Assembly (NCBI GenBank): GCA_020073005.1
Contig: JAIQFX010000059.1
Coordinates: forward strand, 16,961-80,960
Source: Terriglobia bacterium
Lineage (GTDB): Bacteria; Acidobacteriota; Vicinamibacteria; Vicinamibacterales; CAVVIG01
Direction of reading: 5' to 3'
DNA: 64,000 nt
Program-made: the position numbers and the translations under genes
Shown: piece after piece, positions 34,266 through 42,993 of the stretch
How the letters are laid out: each line of letters begins with the position of its first letter
Position numbering within the stretch: the stretch's first letter is position 1
The notes under the pieces: generated by a model
The model's database searches: none
Seen by the model: only the letters and a program-made list of their open reading frames with translations
What the model was told of the DNA's origin: nothing

Positions 34266-35490
34266 GCGCTGCCTCCGTGCAGGCGGACTCGAACGCGCGA
34301 GCGACCTGCGTCCATGAATACTTTTTCTCGACGAGAAGACGTCCGGCCTCACCCAGCGCGCGCCGGCGCTCCGGATCGCGCAGCAGCGAGACCACCGCGT
34401 CGGCGAACGGCTGCGCGCCGTCGGCCTGCATGAAGTGGACGCCTGAGGTGATCGGCAATCCTTCGGCGCCGACCGAGGTCGACACGACGGCTTTGCCCAT
34501 CGCGAGCGCCTCGAAGATCTTCAGGCGCGTGCCGCCGCCGATGCGCAGCGGCACGACGTACACGCACGCGCGCCCGACGTACGGACGCACGTCGGGCACC
34601 GTGCCGGTGACGCGGCCGCCTGCCGCCTCGACCGTTTCGCGCAGCCGCGCGCTCGGCGTGCGGCCCACGACGCTGAACGTCGTCGAGGGCACCGCCGCGC
34701 GGATTCGCGGCAGGATGCCGTCGACGAAGTGCAGGATCGCGTCTTCGTTCGGATACCAGTCCATCGAGCCGGTGAAGACCAGCTCCGGCCCGGCCGGACG
34801 CACGCCGTTGGGGTGGTAGTACGAGGTGTCGACGCCCGTCGGCACGACGCGCAGCCGCGCGCCCGCGTCCGGCGCCAGCGCGGCCAGGGCGGCGCGATCG
34901 GCGTCGGAGACGGCGAGCGTGAGGCGCGCGGCCGAGCACGCCTGCGACTCGTAGCGGTACATCTTCCGCCACTCGATCTCGAGCAGCGCGCGGCGCGCGG
35001 CCCGGCGCTCCACGAGCGCGAGGCGCTTCCAGATCATGTGCTCGACGTTGTGCTCGAACAGCACGATGGGCACCGCGGCGTCGCCAGAGGGGCGCGACGC
35101 GCGCGACAGGTCCGGCACGTTGGGCACGGCCGCCAGGAAATCGGCGACGCACACGTCCACGGCCTGACGCCCGAGCCGCCGCGCGGCTTCGGCGCGCAGC
35201 GCCGGCACGCGCCAGCGCCACAGATCCACCGGCAGCGACGACAGCCACGAGCGGCCGAGCGCCCACGCGAAGCGCGCGCTGCCGTGCTTCGGGCCGTCGT
35301 GCGCGACCGAGACGACTTCCACGCGCGGCAGCCGCTCCGCGAGAGCGTCCGGATCCTCGTGCGCGCCATGCGTTGTCAGGAGCGTCACGTGATGGCGCTC
35401 GGAGAGCTGCTTGAGGATGTGAAAACTGCGCAGCCGTCCGCCCGCGCTCAGCGGCCAGAGCCCGCCGACCTTCACCCAGAGCATCCGCAT
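34255..35490 (-). CDS. GT4-family glycosyltransferase
   Basis: 411 residues. KVGGLWPLSAGGRLRSFHIL is the nucleotide/acceptor loop seen in a group of exopolysaccharide (PEP-CTERM-locus-type) transferases; SMDWYPNEDAILHFVDGILP and PLRIGGGTRLKIFEALAMG are the characteristic donor-side blocks, with VVSTSVGAEGLP after them. It probably adds one residue to the repeat unit. Start overlaps the asparagine-synthase stop by one base. Confidence 0.88.
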   Translation of the reverse strand: MRMLWVKVGGLWPLSAGGRLRSFHILKQLSERHHVTLLTTHGAHEDPDALAERLPRVEVVSVAHDGPKHGSARFAWALGRSWLSSLPVDLWRWRVPALRAEAARRLGRQAVDVCVADFLAAVPNVPDLSRASRPSGDAAVPIVLFEHNVEHMIWKRLALVERRAARRALLEIEWRKMYRYESQACSAARLTLAVSDADRAALAALAPDAGARLRVVPTGVDTSYYHPNGVRPAGPELVFTGSMDWYPNEDAILHFVDGILPRIRAAVPSTTFSVVGRTPSARLRETVEAAGGRVTGTVPDVRPYVGRACVYVVPLRIGGGTRLKIFEALAMGKAVVSTSVGAEGLPITSGVHFMQADGAQPFADAVVSLLRDPERRRALGEAGRLLVEKKYSWTQVARAFESACTEAAHAH

Positions 35491-37397
35491 CACGCCGCCT
35501 TCATGAGATGCGCCGCGTCCTCGCCCTCGACGACGACGCGATGCCAGAGTTCGAGGTTGAGCAGCAGCCAGAGGCGATCGCCGTGGCCGCCGACGCCGGC
35601 GCGATGCTCGGCGGCGATCCGCTGCAGCGCCGCGGGATCGAAAAGGCCGCGCGCGAGCGCGCGGCGCCCCAGCACGAACGTCTCGACGAGCGGAAAGAAC
35701 GATCCGCCGAGCCAGCGGCCGACCGGGACCGGGAAGCCCATCTTGCGCCGCGAGAGGATTTCCTGCGGCACGAGTTCCTTCAGCGCGTCGCGCAGCACGG
35801 CCTTCGTGGTCACGCCGCGCAGCTTCAGGCGCGAGGGGAGGGCGACGACGTGCTCGACGAGCGTGTGATCGAGAAACGGCACGCGGCTCTCGATCGACGC
35901 GGCCATGCTCATCTGGTCCTGCTTCGTGAGGAGCCGCGCGAGGTAGGTCTGCAGATCGGCGCGGCTCATCCGGTTCAGCGCGTCGCCGCCGGCGTCGTCG
36001 TACCGGCGCATGATCTCGCCGTAGCGATCGCGCGCGGCCATCAGCGCGGGACGCGCGAGCACGCGCTGCAGCAGCGCGGACGGAAAAACGGCGAAGTTCT
36101 CGCAGAACTGGGCGCGCGGTCCGGCGTCGACCGCCATGAAGCTGCGCGACGCGTAGCGCCGCAGCGCGCGCGGCAGGCACTCGGTGAGGCGCGCGATCCG
36201 TCGCCGGGCTGCGGCCGGAACGAGCCCCCGGTAAGGGGCTCCCAGCCGCTCGTTCCAAGCCGCAACCCGGTAGCGGTTGTAGCCAAGGAAGAGCTCGTCG
36301 GCGCCCTCGCCGGTGAGCACGACCTTGACGTCTTCTCGTGCGAGACGGGAAACGAAATAGAGCGGGACACTCGACGGAAACGCCAGCGGCTCGTCCTCGT
36401 GCCAGATGAGCCGCGGCAGCTCGCGAAAGAAGTCCCGCGGCGACACGACGATGTCCCGGTGAATCGCGCCGGCCGCGCGCGCCGCCAGCCGCGCGTAGCG
36501 CAGCTCGTTGGCGTCGCGATCGGCGAAGCCGACCGAAAACGTCCGCACGGGTCCGGCGGTCAGCGGCGCCATCAGCGCGAGCAGTCCCGCCGAATCGAGC
36601 CCGCCCGACAGGAACAGGCCGAGCGGAACGTCGCTCATCAGATGGCTGCGCACCGCGTCGCGCACGCGCGCCTGGATGCCGGCCGCGGCGTCGCGGCGCG
36701 AGGCCGGCGGGGCGGCGCCGTACGCGGGGAGCGCCCAATAGCGGCGCTCCACGAAGCCCGTGCCGCGCGACCACGTCAGCACGCAGCCCGCGCCCAGCCG
36801 TTTCACGCCTCGATAGAACGTCTGCTCGCCCGCGACGTACCGGTTCGCGAGGTACTCGGGGAGGATCTCTTCGTTCAACTCCGGCCGCAGGCCGCCGGCG
36901 ACGAGCGCCTTGATTTCCGACGCGAAGAGCAACTGGCCGTCGCGGAGGGCGTAGTAGAGCGGCTTGATACCGAGCCGATCGCGCGCGAGCAGCAGCCGCT
37001 GCCGGCCGCTATCCCACAGCGCGAACGCGAACATGCCCCGCAGCTCGTCGACGCAGCGATCGCCCAGCTCCTCGTAGAGATGCAGGATCGTTTCCGTGTC
37101 GCTGCGCGTCGCGTAGCGGTGCCCCTTCGCCTCCAGCGGCCCTCGCAGGTCCGCGTGGTTGTAGATCTCGCCGTTGAAGGTGATCCAGATGCGGCCGTCT
37201 TCGTTCGACATCGGCTGCCGGCCGCCGGCGACGTCGATGATCGCGAGACGGCGATGGCCGAGGCCGACCGGTCCGTCGATGCGGAGTCCCGTCCCGTCGG
37301 GGCCGCGATGGCCGAGGACCGCGAGCATGCGCGTCAGGCGATCGGCCGCGACCGCTTCGCGCTCGTCGTGCCGGAGGAAGCCTGCGATGCCGCACAT
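35490..37397 (-). CDS. asnB: Asparagine synthase-like glutamine amidotransferase
   Basis: 635 residues. The N-terminal glutaminase has the catalytic Cys2 (MCGIAGF), RGPDGTG and FNGEIYNHADL. The synthetase domain has the pyrophosphate loop LSGGLDSAGLL and VVLTGEGADELFLGYNRYR. Besides making asparagine, AsnB-like enzymes in polysaccharide loci amidate uronic acids or act in unknown modifications; two uronate-type dehydrogenases in this locus make that plausible. GxxGGLDSA replaces the commoner GGLDSS, which is tolerated in the family. Confidence 0.92.
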   Translation of the reverse strand: MCGIAGFLRHDEREAVAADRLTRMLAVLGHRGPDGTGLRIDGPVGLGHRRLAIIDVAGGRQPMSNEDGRIWITFNGEIYNHADLRGPLEAKGHRYATRSDTETILHLYEELGDRCVDELRGMFAFALWDSGRQRLLLARDRLGIKPLYYALRDGQLLFASEIKALVAGGLRPELNEEILPEYLANRYVAGEQTFYRGVKRLGAGCVLTWSRGTGFVERRYWALPAYGAAPPASRRDAAAGIQARVRDAVRSHLMSDVPLGLFLSGGLDSAGLLALMAPLTAGPVRTFSVGFADRDANELRYARLAARAAGAIHRDIVVSPRDFFRELPRLIWHEDEPLAFPSSVPLYFVSRLAREDVKVVLTGEGADELFLGYNRYRVAAWNERLGAPYRGLVPAAARRRIARLTECLPRALRRYASRSFMAVDAGPRAQFCENFAVFPSALLQRVLARPALMAARDRYGEIMRRYDDAGGDALNRMSRADLQTYLARLLTKQDQMSMAASIESRVPFLDHTLVEHVVALPSRLKLRGVTTKAVLRDALKELVPQEILSRRKMGFPVPVGRWLGGSFFPLVETFVLGRRALARGLFDPAALQRIAAEHRAGVGGHGDRLWLLLNLELWHRVVVEGEDAAHLMKAA

Positions 37398-37398
37398 A

Positions 37399-37463
37399 GG
37401 AAACTCAAAACTGAAAACTGAGAACTGAAAACTGAAGACTCTTCACTTTTCTCTTTTCACTTT
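37399..37463. repeat. AAAACTG / CTTTTCA short tandem repeats
   Basis: Plus strand shows about four ACTGAAA/ACTGAGA units (37404-37437) then CTTTTC(A/T)C units (37441-37470). The two halves are partly complementary, so a weak hairpin is possible. Part of this AT-rich sequence also encodes the last codons of the IMDH-like gene. A related CTCTTTTCA stretch occurs at 59787-59805. Confidence 0.65.
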
Positions 37464-38482
37464 TCACTTTGCAGTTCCTCTCTCACCGCGCGGCTGAAGT
37501 CCGCGGCGGTGGCGCGCCCGCCGATCGCGAACGGCCGCGCCGCGCCGACGAGCGCGCGATCGACGGCCGACATGATCCGCGCGTACGCGGTGTGATGCCC
37601 CAGGCAGTCGAGCACGAGCGCGCCGGCCCAGATGGCGCCGAGCGGATTGGCGTACGGCGCGCCGAGCCATTCCGACTCGACGCCGGCCGTCGCGGTCACG
37701 ATCGGCGGCTGCCAGCCGGAGACGTCGACCTGGACGAGCGGATCGAGTCCCGCGCACCCGAAGCGCCCCGCGCAGAGCTCCGCCAGCAGCGCCGCGCGGG
37801 CGGTCGTCGTGAGAATCACGTCGAGGTGATGGGGATCGGTGCGGATGGTGAGCGCGGCGGCGGCGACGTCCGCGGTCTCGACGAGCACGCCGGGAACGTT
37901 CACCGCGGCGGCGGCCAGCGTGTCCTTCCACGCCTTCGCGCCGCCGTCGGGATCGTGGGCGTCGGTGACGCACAGCAGCCGCTGGCGTCGCGCGTCGGCG
38001 AGCTCGCACGCGAACAGCGCCAGGCGATCGCGCAGGTCGTCGTCGTGGCGCGCGGCCGGCGGCGCGAGCAGCCAGCGCGAGTCGAGACCTGCGGTCTGCG
38101 GCGGGCGGTCGCACCACCGCGCGCCCGGAACCGCGCGAATCGACCGCAGCGAGACGTACGGATCCGCGGCCGCCGCGCCGGTGTGGAGCGGCGGATCAAT
38201 CGCGTAGACGGCGTCCCACGATCCGTTGAGGTGCCGCGCTTCCCGAATCGCCGAGCCGGTCCACGGCGCGAACTCCAGCGTCAGGCCGTCCTGCGCGGCG
38301 ATCGTCTGGAGGATCGCGACGGCGGCCTGGCAGACGATCGCGCCGGCGCCCGGATCGCCGATGCGCAGCGCCACGCGGTGCGTCGCGTGATGGCGCCGCG
38401 AGAGGTCGAGCCCGCCCATCGCGGGGGCGACGCACGGCGGCGCGATCGCGATCGACGTCGGGCGGCCGGGCACGAGGCTCAT
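37457..38482 (-). CDS. Divergent isocitrate/isopropylmalate dehydrogenase-like protein
   Basis: 341 residues. The fold signature is visible: RIGDPGAGAIVCQAAVAIL at the start (normally GDGIGPE), DVILTTTARAALLAELCAG (normally DVIVTxNxFGDILSDxA) and ANPLGAIWAGALVL (normally NPxATILSAAML). The YxxxxGGxY/K catalytic region is not recognisable, and the N-terminal Gly-rich loop is altered. It may have lost dehydrogenase activity or use another substrate. It follows the PilT-like gene with an ATGA overlap. Confidence 0.62.
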   Translation of the reverse strand: MSLVPGRPTSIAIAPPCVAPAMGGLDLSRRHHATHRVALRIGDPGAGAIVCQAAVAILQTIAAQDGLTLEFAPWTGSAIREARHLNGSWDAVYAIDPPLHTGAAAADPYVSLRSIRAVPGARWCDRPPQTAGLDSRWLLAPPAARHDDDLRDRLALFACELADARRQRLLCVTDAHDPDGGAKAWKDTLAAAAVNVPGVLVETADVAAAALTIRTDPHHLDVILTTTARAALLAELCAGRFGCAGLDPLVQVDVSGWQPPIVTATAGVESEWLGAPYANPLGAIWAGALVLDCLGHHTAYARIMSAVDRALVGAARPFAIGGRATAADFSRAVREELQSEK

Positions 38483-40062
38483 ACCGCCACCGACTGCCAC
38501 TTTTCGTCGTCCTCGAGCCGCGTGAGGAGCGCGGGCGGCGCGGGCGCGGCCGGCCGCCGCGGCCGCGCGGCGCGCAGCCGCCGCAGGAAACGGACGCGGT
38601 CGGGCGAATGCCGGTACGCCTCGCGCGCTTCGACGAGCCCGGCCGTCACGTGCGCGATCAGCGCGTCGTTGAGCGGGACGCAGCCGACGCGGCGGCCCTT
38701 CTCGATCGCGCGCGGCACGTGTTCGAAGCGATCCTCGGCGATGAGCGTCGTGGGCGCCGCGATGTTGACGAGCACCTCGCGCGCCGCGACGCGGCCGCCG
38801 CGCAGGCGGCGCAGCAGCACCTGCGCGACGACGCCGCGCAGGACCTCGGACGTCAGGCGGCGCACGGCGGCGTCGCCCCGCGCCGGACCGAGAAACGCGT
38901 CCAGCGCCTCGCCCGCCGTCGCGCCGTTCACGCTCGCGAGGATGAGACAGTTCGACGATGCGCCCTCGAGGATGGCCGCCATCAGCCCGGGACCGATCGG
39001 GGCGTCGAGCGCGATCACGTCGGGCCCTTCGGCCAGCGCGGATCGCAGCGCGGCCATCCACATCCGCTCGTCGCCCCGTACGAGGCGCTGGCTGATGAGC
39101 GCGCGGTGCCGCTCGTGCACGCGGTGGACGGCCGGTTCGAGCGTGATGGTGTAGGCCGGACGGGCATGGTTGATCCCGTCGACGAGATCGCCGACGAGAC
39201 TGGTTTTGCCCTGTCTGGGGGGACTGGCAACCAGCACCAGCCCGTCCGGTTCGTCGCACAGCCGCCGGATGGCCGGCTCGAGCGGCGTGCTGTCTCGCGC
39301 GACCGCGGCCGAGCCCCACGCGGCGACCGTGCCGAGGCCGTGCTGGTCGCGGAAGCTTCGCAGGCGCACGCGGCCGATGTCGCGCAGGTCCGACACCCAC
39401 TGAAATCCTTCGGGGGCGAACAGCTCGTCGCGCGACAGGTCGGGCGCGCACTCGCACAGCCAGCGCTCGATCGTGTGCGCGTCGAGCGCCGGTTCGCCGG
39501 CGAGCGTGTCGACGGCGCCGTCGACGCGGATCGCCGGCGCCTGTCCCGGCGCCAGGTACAGCGCGCGCGCGCCGCGCGCCGCGGCCGCGATCAGCAGCCG
39601 CCGCATGTCGGTCGCGGCGGCGGTGGTGGCGGCAGGACGCGCGTCGACGAAAGGCGCGGATGCCGTGGACGGCGTGGCGAGCGCGGGACGAGCCGGCGCG
39701 GGCCGCGCGGGCGCCGCCGCGCGCGCGGGTGGCGCAACCGGCCGTGCCGGCCGGCGCTCGCGCGCGATCTCCACCCACACGTCATCGCCCGCCCACGTCG
39801 CCGTGATCACGAAGGGATCGCCGGCGCTCGTGACGGTGGCCGGCAGCGTTTCGGTGACCGAGCCCGTCTCGCGCAGGCGCGCGATCGCGTCCTGCGGGAG
39901 GTAGCGCGCGAGAAACGACGTGATGGTGTCGATGGCCAGCGGCGACGCGCTCAGCGCCGTCTGCCCGGCGCGCGAGAGCAGCACGGGCATCTCGCCGGCG
40001 TGCAGCAGAAGCGCGTCGCTCTCGGTGTCGACGATGCGCTGCAGGCTCAGGTCGGTGCTCAT
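38479..40062 (-). CDS. PilT/GspE-like ATPase with divergent Walker A
   Basis: 527 residues. A variable N-terminal domain (1-105), an Ala/Pro-rich linker (about 108-150), then a PilT/GspE core: LDAHTIERWLCECAP region, VLVASPPRQGKTSLVGDL (Walker A with Pro-Pro-Arg instead of Gly-x-x-Gly, GKT kept), a Walker B-like GPDVIALDAPIGPG and a retained C-terminal VAQVLLRRLRGG. Such ATPases power type IV pili or type II secretion; no pilus genes are present here. In a polysaccharide operon next to a PilZ protein it may have a dedicated regulatory or export role. Confidence 0.7.
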   Translation of the reverse strand: MSTDLSLQRIVDTESDALLLHAGEMPVLLSRAGQTALSASPLAIDTITSFLARYLPQDAIARLRETGSVTETLPATVTSAGDPFVITATWAGDDVWVEIARERRPARPVAPPARAAAPARPAPARPALATPSTASAPFVDARPAATTAAATDMRRLLIAAAARGARALYLAPGQAPAIRVDGAVDTLAGEPALDAHTIERWLCECAPDLSRDELFAPEGFQWVSDLRDIGRVRLRSFRDQHGLGTVAAWGSAAVARDSTPLEPAIRRLCDEPDGLVLVASPPRQGKTSLVGDLVDGINHARPAYTITLEPAVHRVHERHRALISQRLVRGDERMWMAALRSALAEGPDVIALDAPIGPGLMAAILEGASSNCLILASVNGATAGEALDAFLGPARGDAAVRRLTSEVLRGVVAQVLLRRLRGGRVAAREVLVNIAAPTTLIAEDRFEHVPRAIEKGRRVGCVPLNDALIAHVTAGLVEAREAYRHSPDRVRFLRRLRAARPRRPAAPAPPALLTRLEDDEKWQSVAV

Positions 40063-40802
40063 CGCGTCAACGTCGCCGTCGCCGGCGACCACGAGCAGGG
40101 CTCGAGAAAACTCAGCGCCGCGCGGAAGCGCAGCCGGTCGGCGTCGAGGTACGACACCTGGCATCGCAGCACCAGCGCGCGCAGCATCGACTTCGTGCCG
40201 TCGTCGCCGACCAGCGTCACCTCCTGCGCCGTTCCCGGGAGCAGCCGGATGCCGCTCTCCGCCAGCAGACCGCCCTTCGACAGGTTGAGCAGCGTCAACG
40301 CCTGGCCCGAGCGCAGCCGCGCGGCGGGCAGGCCGCACCTGTCATGACGAACCGCCGCGCGGCGGTCGGTGACAGGTGCGTCTGGTGGGGCGGGTCCGAG
40401 GCGAGGGGACGACCGCGCACGCTCGATGGCGGCGATCAGGCGATCGGCGACGAGGGGCTGGAAGAGGCAGTCGACGGCGCCATGCTGGAGACTTGTTTCC
40501 TTGACGCGCAGATCGCGGCGGCCCGCGATCGTGACGACCTTGGTCCGCGGCGAGAACGCGTGCAGGTCCTGCATGAACGACGGGCTCGTCTGCCCGTCGC
40601 CGATCTGCCTGTCGATCGTCGCGTCGCAGACGGCAATCTCGGGGCGCGTGCGCGACATCGCGGCGAGCGCCTCGGGCGCGCTGCTCGCGCCGGTCACCTG
40701 GTACCCGCGATCCTCGAGCCAGCGGCTCAGCAGTCCGCGCATTCCCGGCTCCGGCTCGACGACGAGCACCGCGTTGTCGATCGTGTCAATCAGCTCAGGC
40801 AT
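40059..40802 (-). CDS. Response regulator receiver fused to a PilZ domain
   Basis: 247 residues. The N-terminal receiver (about 10-130) has VLVVEPEPGMRGLL and phosphoacceptor Asp in IAVCDATIDR; where the conserved Lys-Pro is expected it has LFQPL, so the Lys is Gln. The PilZ part begins RRAAVRHDRCG (RxxxR switch) and continues with LLNLSKGGLLAESG (NxSxxG). It likely couples phosphorylation and c-di-GMP. It is the first gene of the long leftward operon. Confidence 0.85.
   Translation of the reverse strand: MPELIDTIDNAVLVVEPEPGMRGLLSRWLEDRGYQVTGASSAPEALAAMSRTRPEIAVCDATIDRQIGDGQTSPSFMQDLHAFSPRTKVVTIAGRRDLRVKETSLQHGAVDCLFQPLVADRLIAAIERARSSPRLGPAPPDAPVTDRRAAVRHDRCGLPAARLRSGQALTLLNLSKGGLLAESGIRLLPGTAQEVTLVGDDGTKSMLRALVLRCQVSYLDADRLRFRAALSFLEPCSWSPATATLTR
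40334..40380. repeat. 47-base perfect-armed inverted repeat inside the receiver-PilZ gene
   Basis: CGCACCTGTCA (40334-40344) and TGACAGGTGCG (40370-40380) are exact inverted copies, enclosing a second palindrome ACCGCCGCGCGGCGGT (40351-40366). It falls on the linker between the receiver and PilZ domains. It could be a hairpin in the mRNA or a small palindromic element; its protein reading stays in frame. Confidence 0.6.
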
Positions 40803-40845
40803 CCTGCCTCCAGCGTGTCGCGACTAAGGTAAGGGCGCGGGCAGA

Positions 40846-40861
40846 CCCCGGCAATCCGGGG
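40846..40861. terminator. CCCCGG-CAAT-CCGGGG hairpin, possible weak terminator
   Basis: A perfect 6-bp GC stem with a 4-base loop lies in the 61-base gap between the heparinase-like stop (40864) and the receiver-PilZ start (40802). There is no T tract after it on the minus strand, so rho-independent termination is doubtful; it may instead stabilise or attenuate the transcript at the head of the long operon. Confidence 0.4.
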
Positions 40862-40863
40862 GA

Positions 40864-42993
40864 TCACCGCGCCGGCACGGGGGGAATCACATCAGGAGGG
40901 GAAAGGAAAACACCCGGCGCCGTCACCTGCACGCCCAGGTCGTCGAAACGCACGCGTTCGCCGGTGGCGAAGGTCAGGCCGGCCGGCTCGGCGCTCCGGT
41001 CGAGGTCGAATTCCGGCGTGACCGCGGGCGCCTCGGCATCGGGATCGGCCACCGGCTGCAGGACGGTGATGATGCGGAGCGGCAGCGCGGCCGTCGTGGT
41101 GTAGACCAGGACCGGCGCCGGCTCACGCTGGCCGTATTCGCCGGACACCCAGCCCTGGATCGGCGCCAGCGCGCCGCTGAACACGTGCGCGCCGAGCGGC
41201 GCCCGGGAAAACGCACGAACGATGAGCGCGTGTTCCGACCGTCCGCGCGCGCGCGCCTGCAGATCGGTGTCCAGCGACACGGCGATCGGCGCGAACTGGA
41301 AGCGCACGTCGATCTTGTGCGTGCCGTCACCCGTCAGATCGTCGACAACGACCCAGCCGCGGGCTTTCACGAAGACGATGCGGCGGCGATGCACGACGAC
41401 GCCGCCCAGGCGCCGGAACGCCTCGTGCTCCGCGTCGGCGTAATCGAACAGCCGGCTCGACCGCCACTCGCGCAGCGTGGCGCGCGGGCGCTCCGACCAC
41501 TGGAACGGCCCCGTGGAGAACGCCTGCGGTTCATCGTCGATCATGACGGTGCTGTGCGCCGCGGTCCCGCGGAAGAACGTGCGGCTGGCGGCGTCGGCCG
41601 TGTAGGTGAACGTGCCGGCGTCGACGATGTACGGCTCGCCGAAGACGGCGCACTGCACGCCGAGCAGATCCGCGTGGCCGTGCCCGCCGGTGATCGGACA
41701 TCCCAGCGATCCGGCGTCGAAGGTCAACTGATGCCTGGTCGCCGCCCATCCGCTCTGCATCACGACCCAGCCGCCGTCGGGGAAGCACCGCGAGGACGGC
41801 GCCTTCGGCGGCGCGGGCGCCAGCGCGTCGAAGGCCGCGAGTCCGGCGGGCCCGAGCGTCCAGAGGATCTCCGGCGTCGCGCCGCCCGCGGCCCACGCGC
41901 AATCGGCGCGGCCGAACAGCGCGGCGGCCAGCGAGAACACGCCGCGGAAGTCGTGCTGCGCGCGCGGCAGCAGCGGCAGCAGCGATCCGCTGTCGGCGTC
42001 GCCGATCTGCGGCATCGTGCCGTCGGGCCGGCGGATCGCCAGCAGGAAATCGAGCAGGCGGTGCAGGCGCTCGATGACGGCGGGCGCCACGGGCTCGCCG
42101 GCTTTCGCGCTGAGCATGACGAACTGGAGGTAGATCTCGAGCGTGTAGCGCGCGTAGCCGGTCGCCTGCTCGAAGTACACGCCGTCGCCGAGGATCTGGC
42201 GGTCGCAGTGCTCGACGAGAATGCGGGCGCCGAGCGACCGCCAGCGCCGCGCGCGCGGCAGGCCGGGCAGCAGGGTGCCGGCGTAGAAGAGCCCGAGCGC
42301 TTCGCCGGTCAGGTGCGTGTTCGGCGAGAAGTAGTAGCTCAGGTACCGCTCGACGTGCGCGGCGTGCCGCTCGATGCCGTTCACGATCAGATCGCGCACC
42401 TGCGGCGAGAGCGCCGGCGAGTCGCGGAACAGGCAGAGAGTCCAGCACCACGAGATCAACCGGAACGCGACCTCGAGGCTGCTGGCCCAGTTGATCCCCA
42501 TGCCGGGCGGATTCGCGTCGAGCCACCGGCGGATGTTGCCGGCGGCGATGCAGGCGTAGCGCTCGTCGCGATCCAGCCGGTACGCCTGTGCGAGGCGCAC
42601 GAGCCACTGGTGCCGGTTCAGCTCCCAGATCACCTTGGCGTCGCCGACCGCGGCGCTGTCGAGCGGGTTGATGCGGCTCCAGTGGAGCAGCGGCGCGCGG
42701 CGGCCCGACACGGGATCGAGATGCCAGTCGATCGGATCGCCGAAGCCCAGGTTGGCGTAGCCGAGCAGATCGAATTGATGCCGGCACGCGGCGTGGCGCG
42801 GCAGATCGGTGCTGCACGCGCCGTCGAAGAAGCGCGCCTCGGCGAAGGCGGGCGAGCGCGGGCCCAGCGTCGACGGCGCCGCGGCGCGCACCGCGCGCGG
42901 CGCCCCCGTCCGCTCGAGCCATTTCCGCGCCTCCTGCCGGCTCCGGACGACGAGCTCGCCCAATCCCATTTCCCGCAGATGCTGCAGATTCAT
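40864..42993 (-). CDS. Heparinase II/III-family polysaccharide lyase (alginate-lyase-like)
   Basis: 709 residues. An alpha-alpha toroid (NINxxSSLE-type: GINWASSLEVAFRLISWCW; SYYFSPNTHLTGEALGLFYA; GVYFEQATGYARYTLEIYLQF) is followed by a beta-sandwich heparinase domain with ITGGHGHADLLGVQCAVFG, DAGTFTYTADAASRTFFRGT and AHSTVMIDD. These are the Asn/His/Tyr/His lyase residues. Members cut uronic-acid polymers such as heparin and alginate. No signal peptide is obvious (MNLQHLREMGLGELVVRS). Within a biosynthetic locus it may trim or release its own polymer. Overlaps the GT4 gene by four bases. Confidence 0.88.
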   Translation of the reverse strand: MNLQHLREMGLGELVVRSRQEARKWLERTGAPRAVRAAAPSTLGPRSPAFAEARFFDGACSTDLPRHAACRHQFDLLGYANLGFGDPIDWHLDPVSGRRAPLLHWSRINPLDSAAVGDAKVIWELNRHQWLVRLAQAYRLDRDERYACIAAGNIRRWLDANPPGMGINWASSLEVAFRLISWCWTLCLFRDSPALSPQVRDLIVNGIERHAAHVERYLSYYFSPNTHLTGEALGLFYAGTLLPGLPRARRWRSLGARILVEHCDRQILGDGVYFEQATGYARYTLEIYLQFVMLSAKAGEPVAPAVIERLHRLLDFLLAIRRPDGTMPQIGDADSGSLLPLLPRAQHDFRGVFSLAAALFGRADCAWAAGGATPEILWTLGPAGLAAFDALAPAPPKAPSSRCFPDGGWVVMQSGWAATRHQLTFDAGSLGCPITGGHGHADLLGVQCAVFGEPYIVDAGTFTYTADAASRTFFRGTAAHSTVMIDDEPQAFSTGPFQWSERPRATLREWRSSRLFDYADAEHEAFRRLGGVVVHRRRIVFVKARGWVVVDDLTGDGTHKIDVRFQFAPIAVSLDTDLQARARGRSEHALIVRAFSRAPLGAHVFSGALAPIQGWVSGEYGQREPAPVLVYTTTAALPLRIITVLQPVADPDAEAPAVTPEFDLDRSAEPAGLTFATGERVRFDDLGVQVTAPGVFLSPPDVIPPVPAR

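Noticed and set aside
38479..40062. Evidence for a type IV pilus cluster
   Set aside because: Only one PilT-like ATPase with an altered Walker A is present; no pilin, PilM-Q or prepilin peptidase genes occur nearby.
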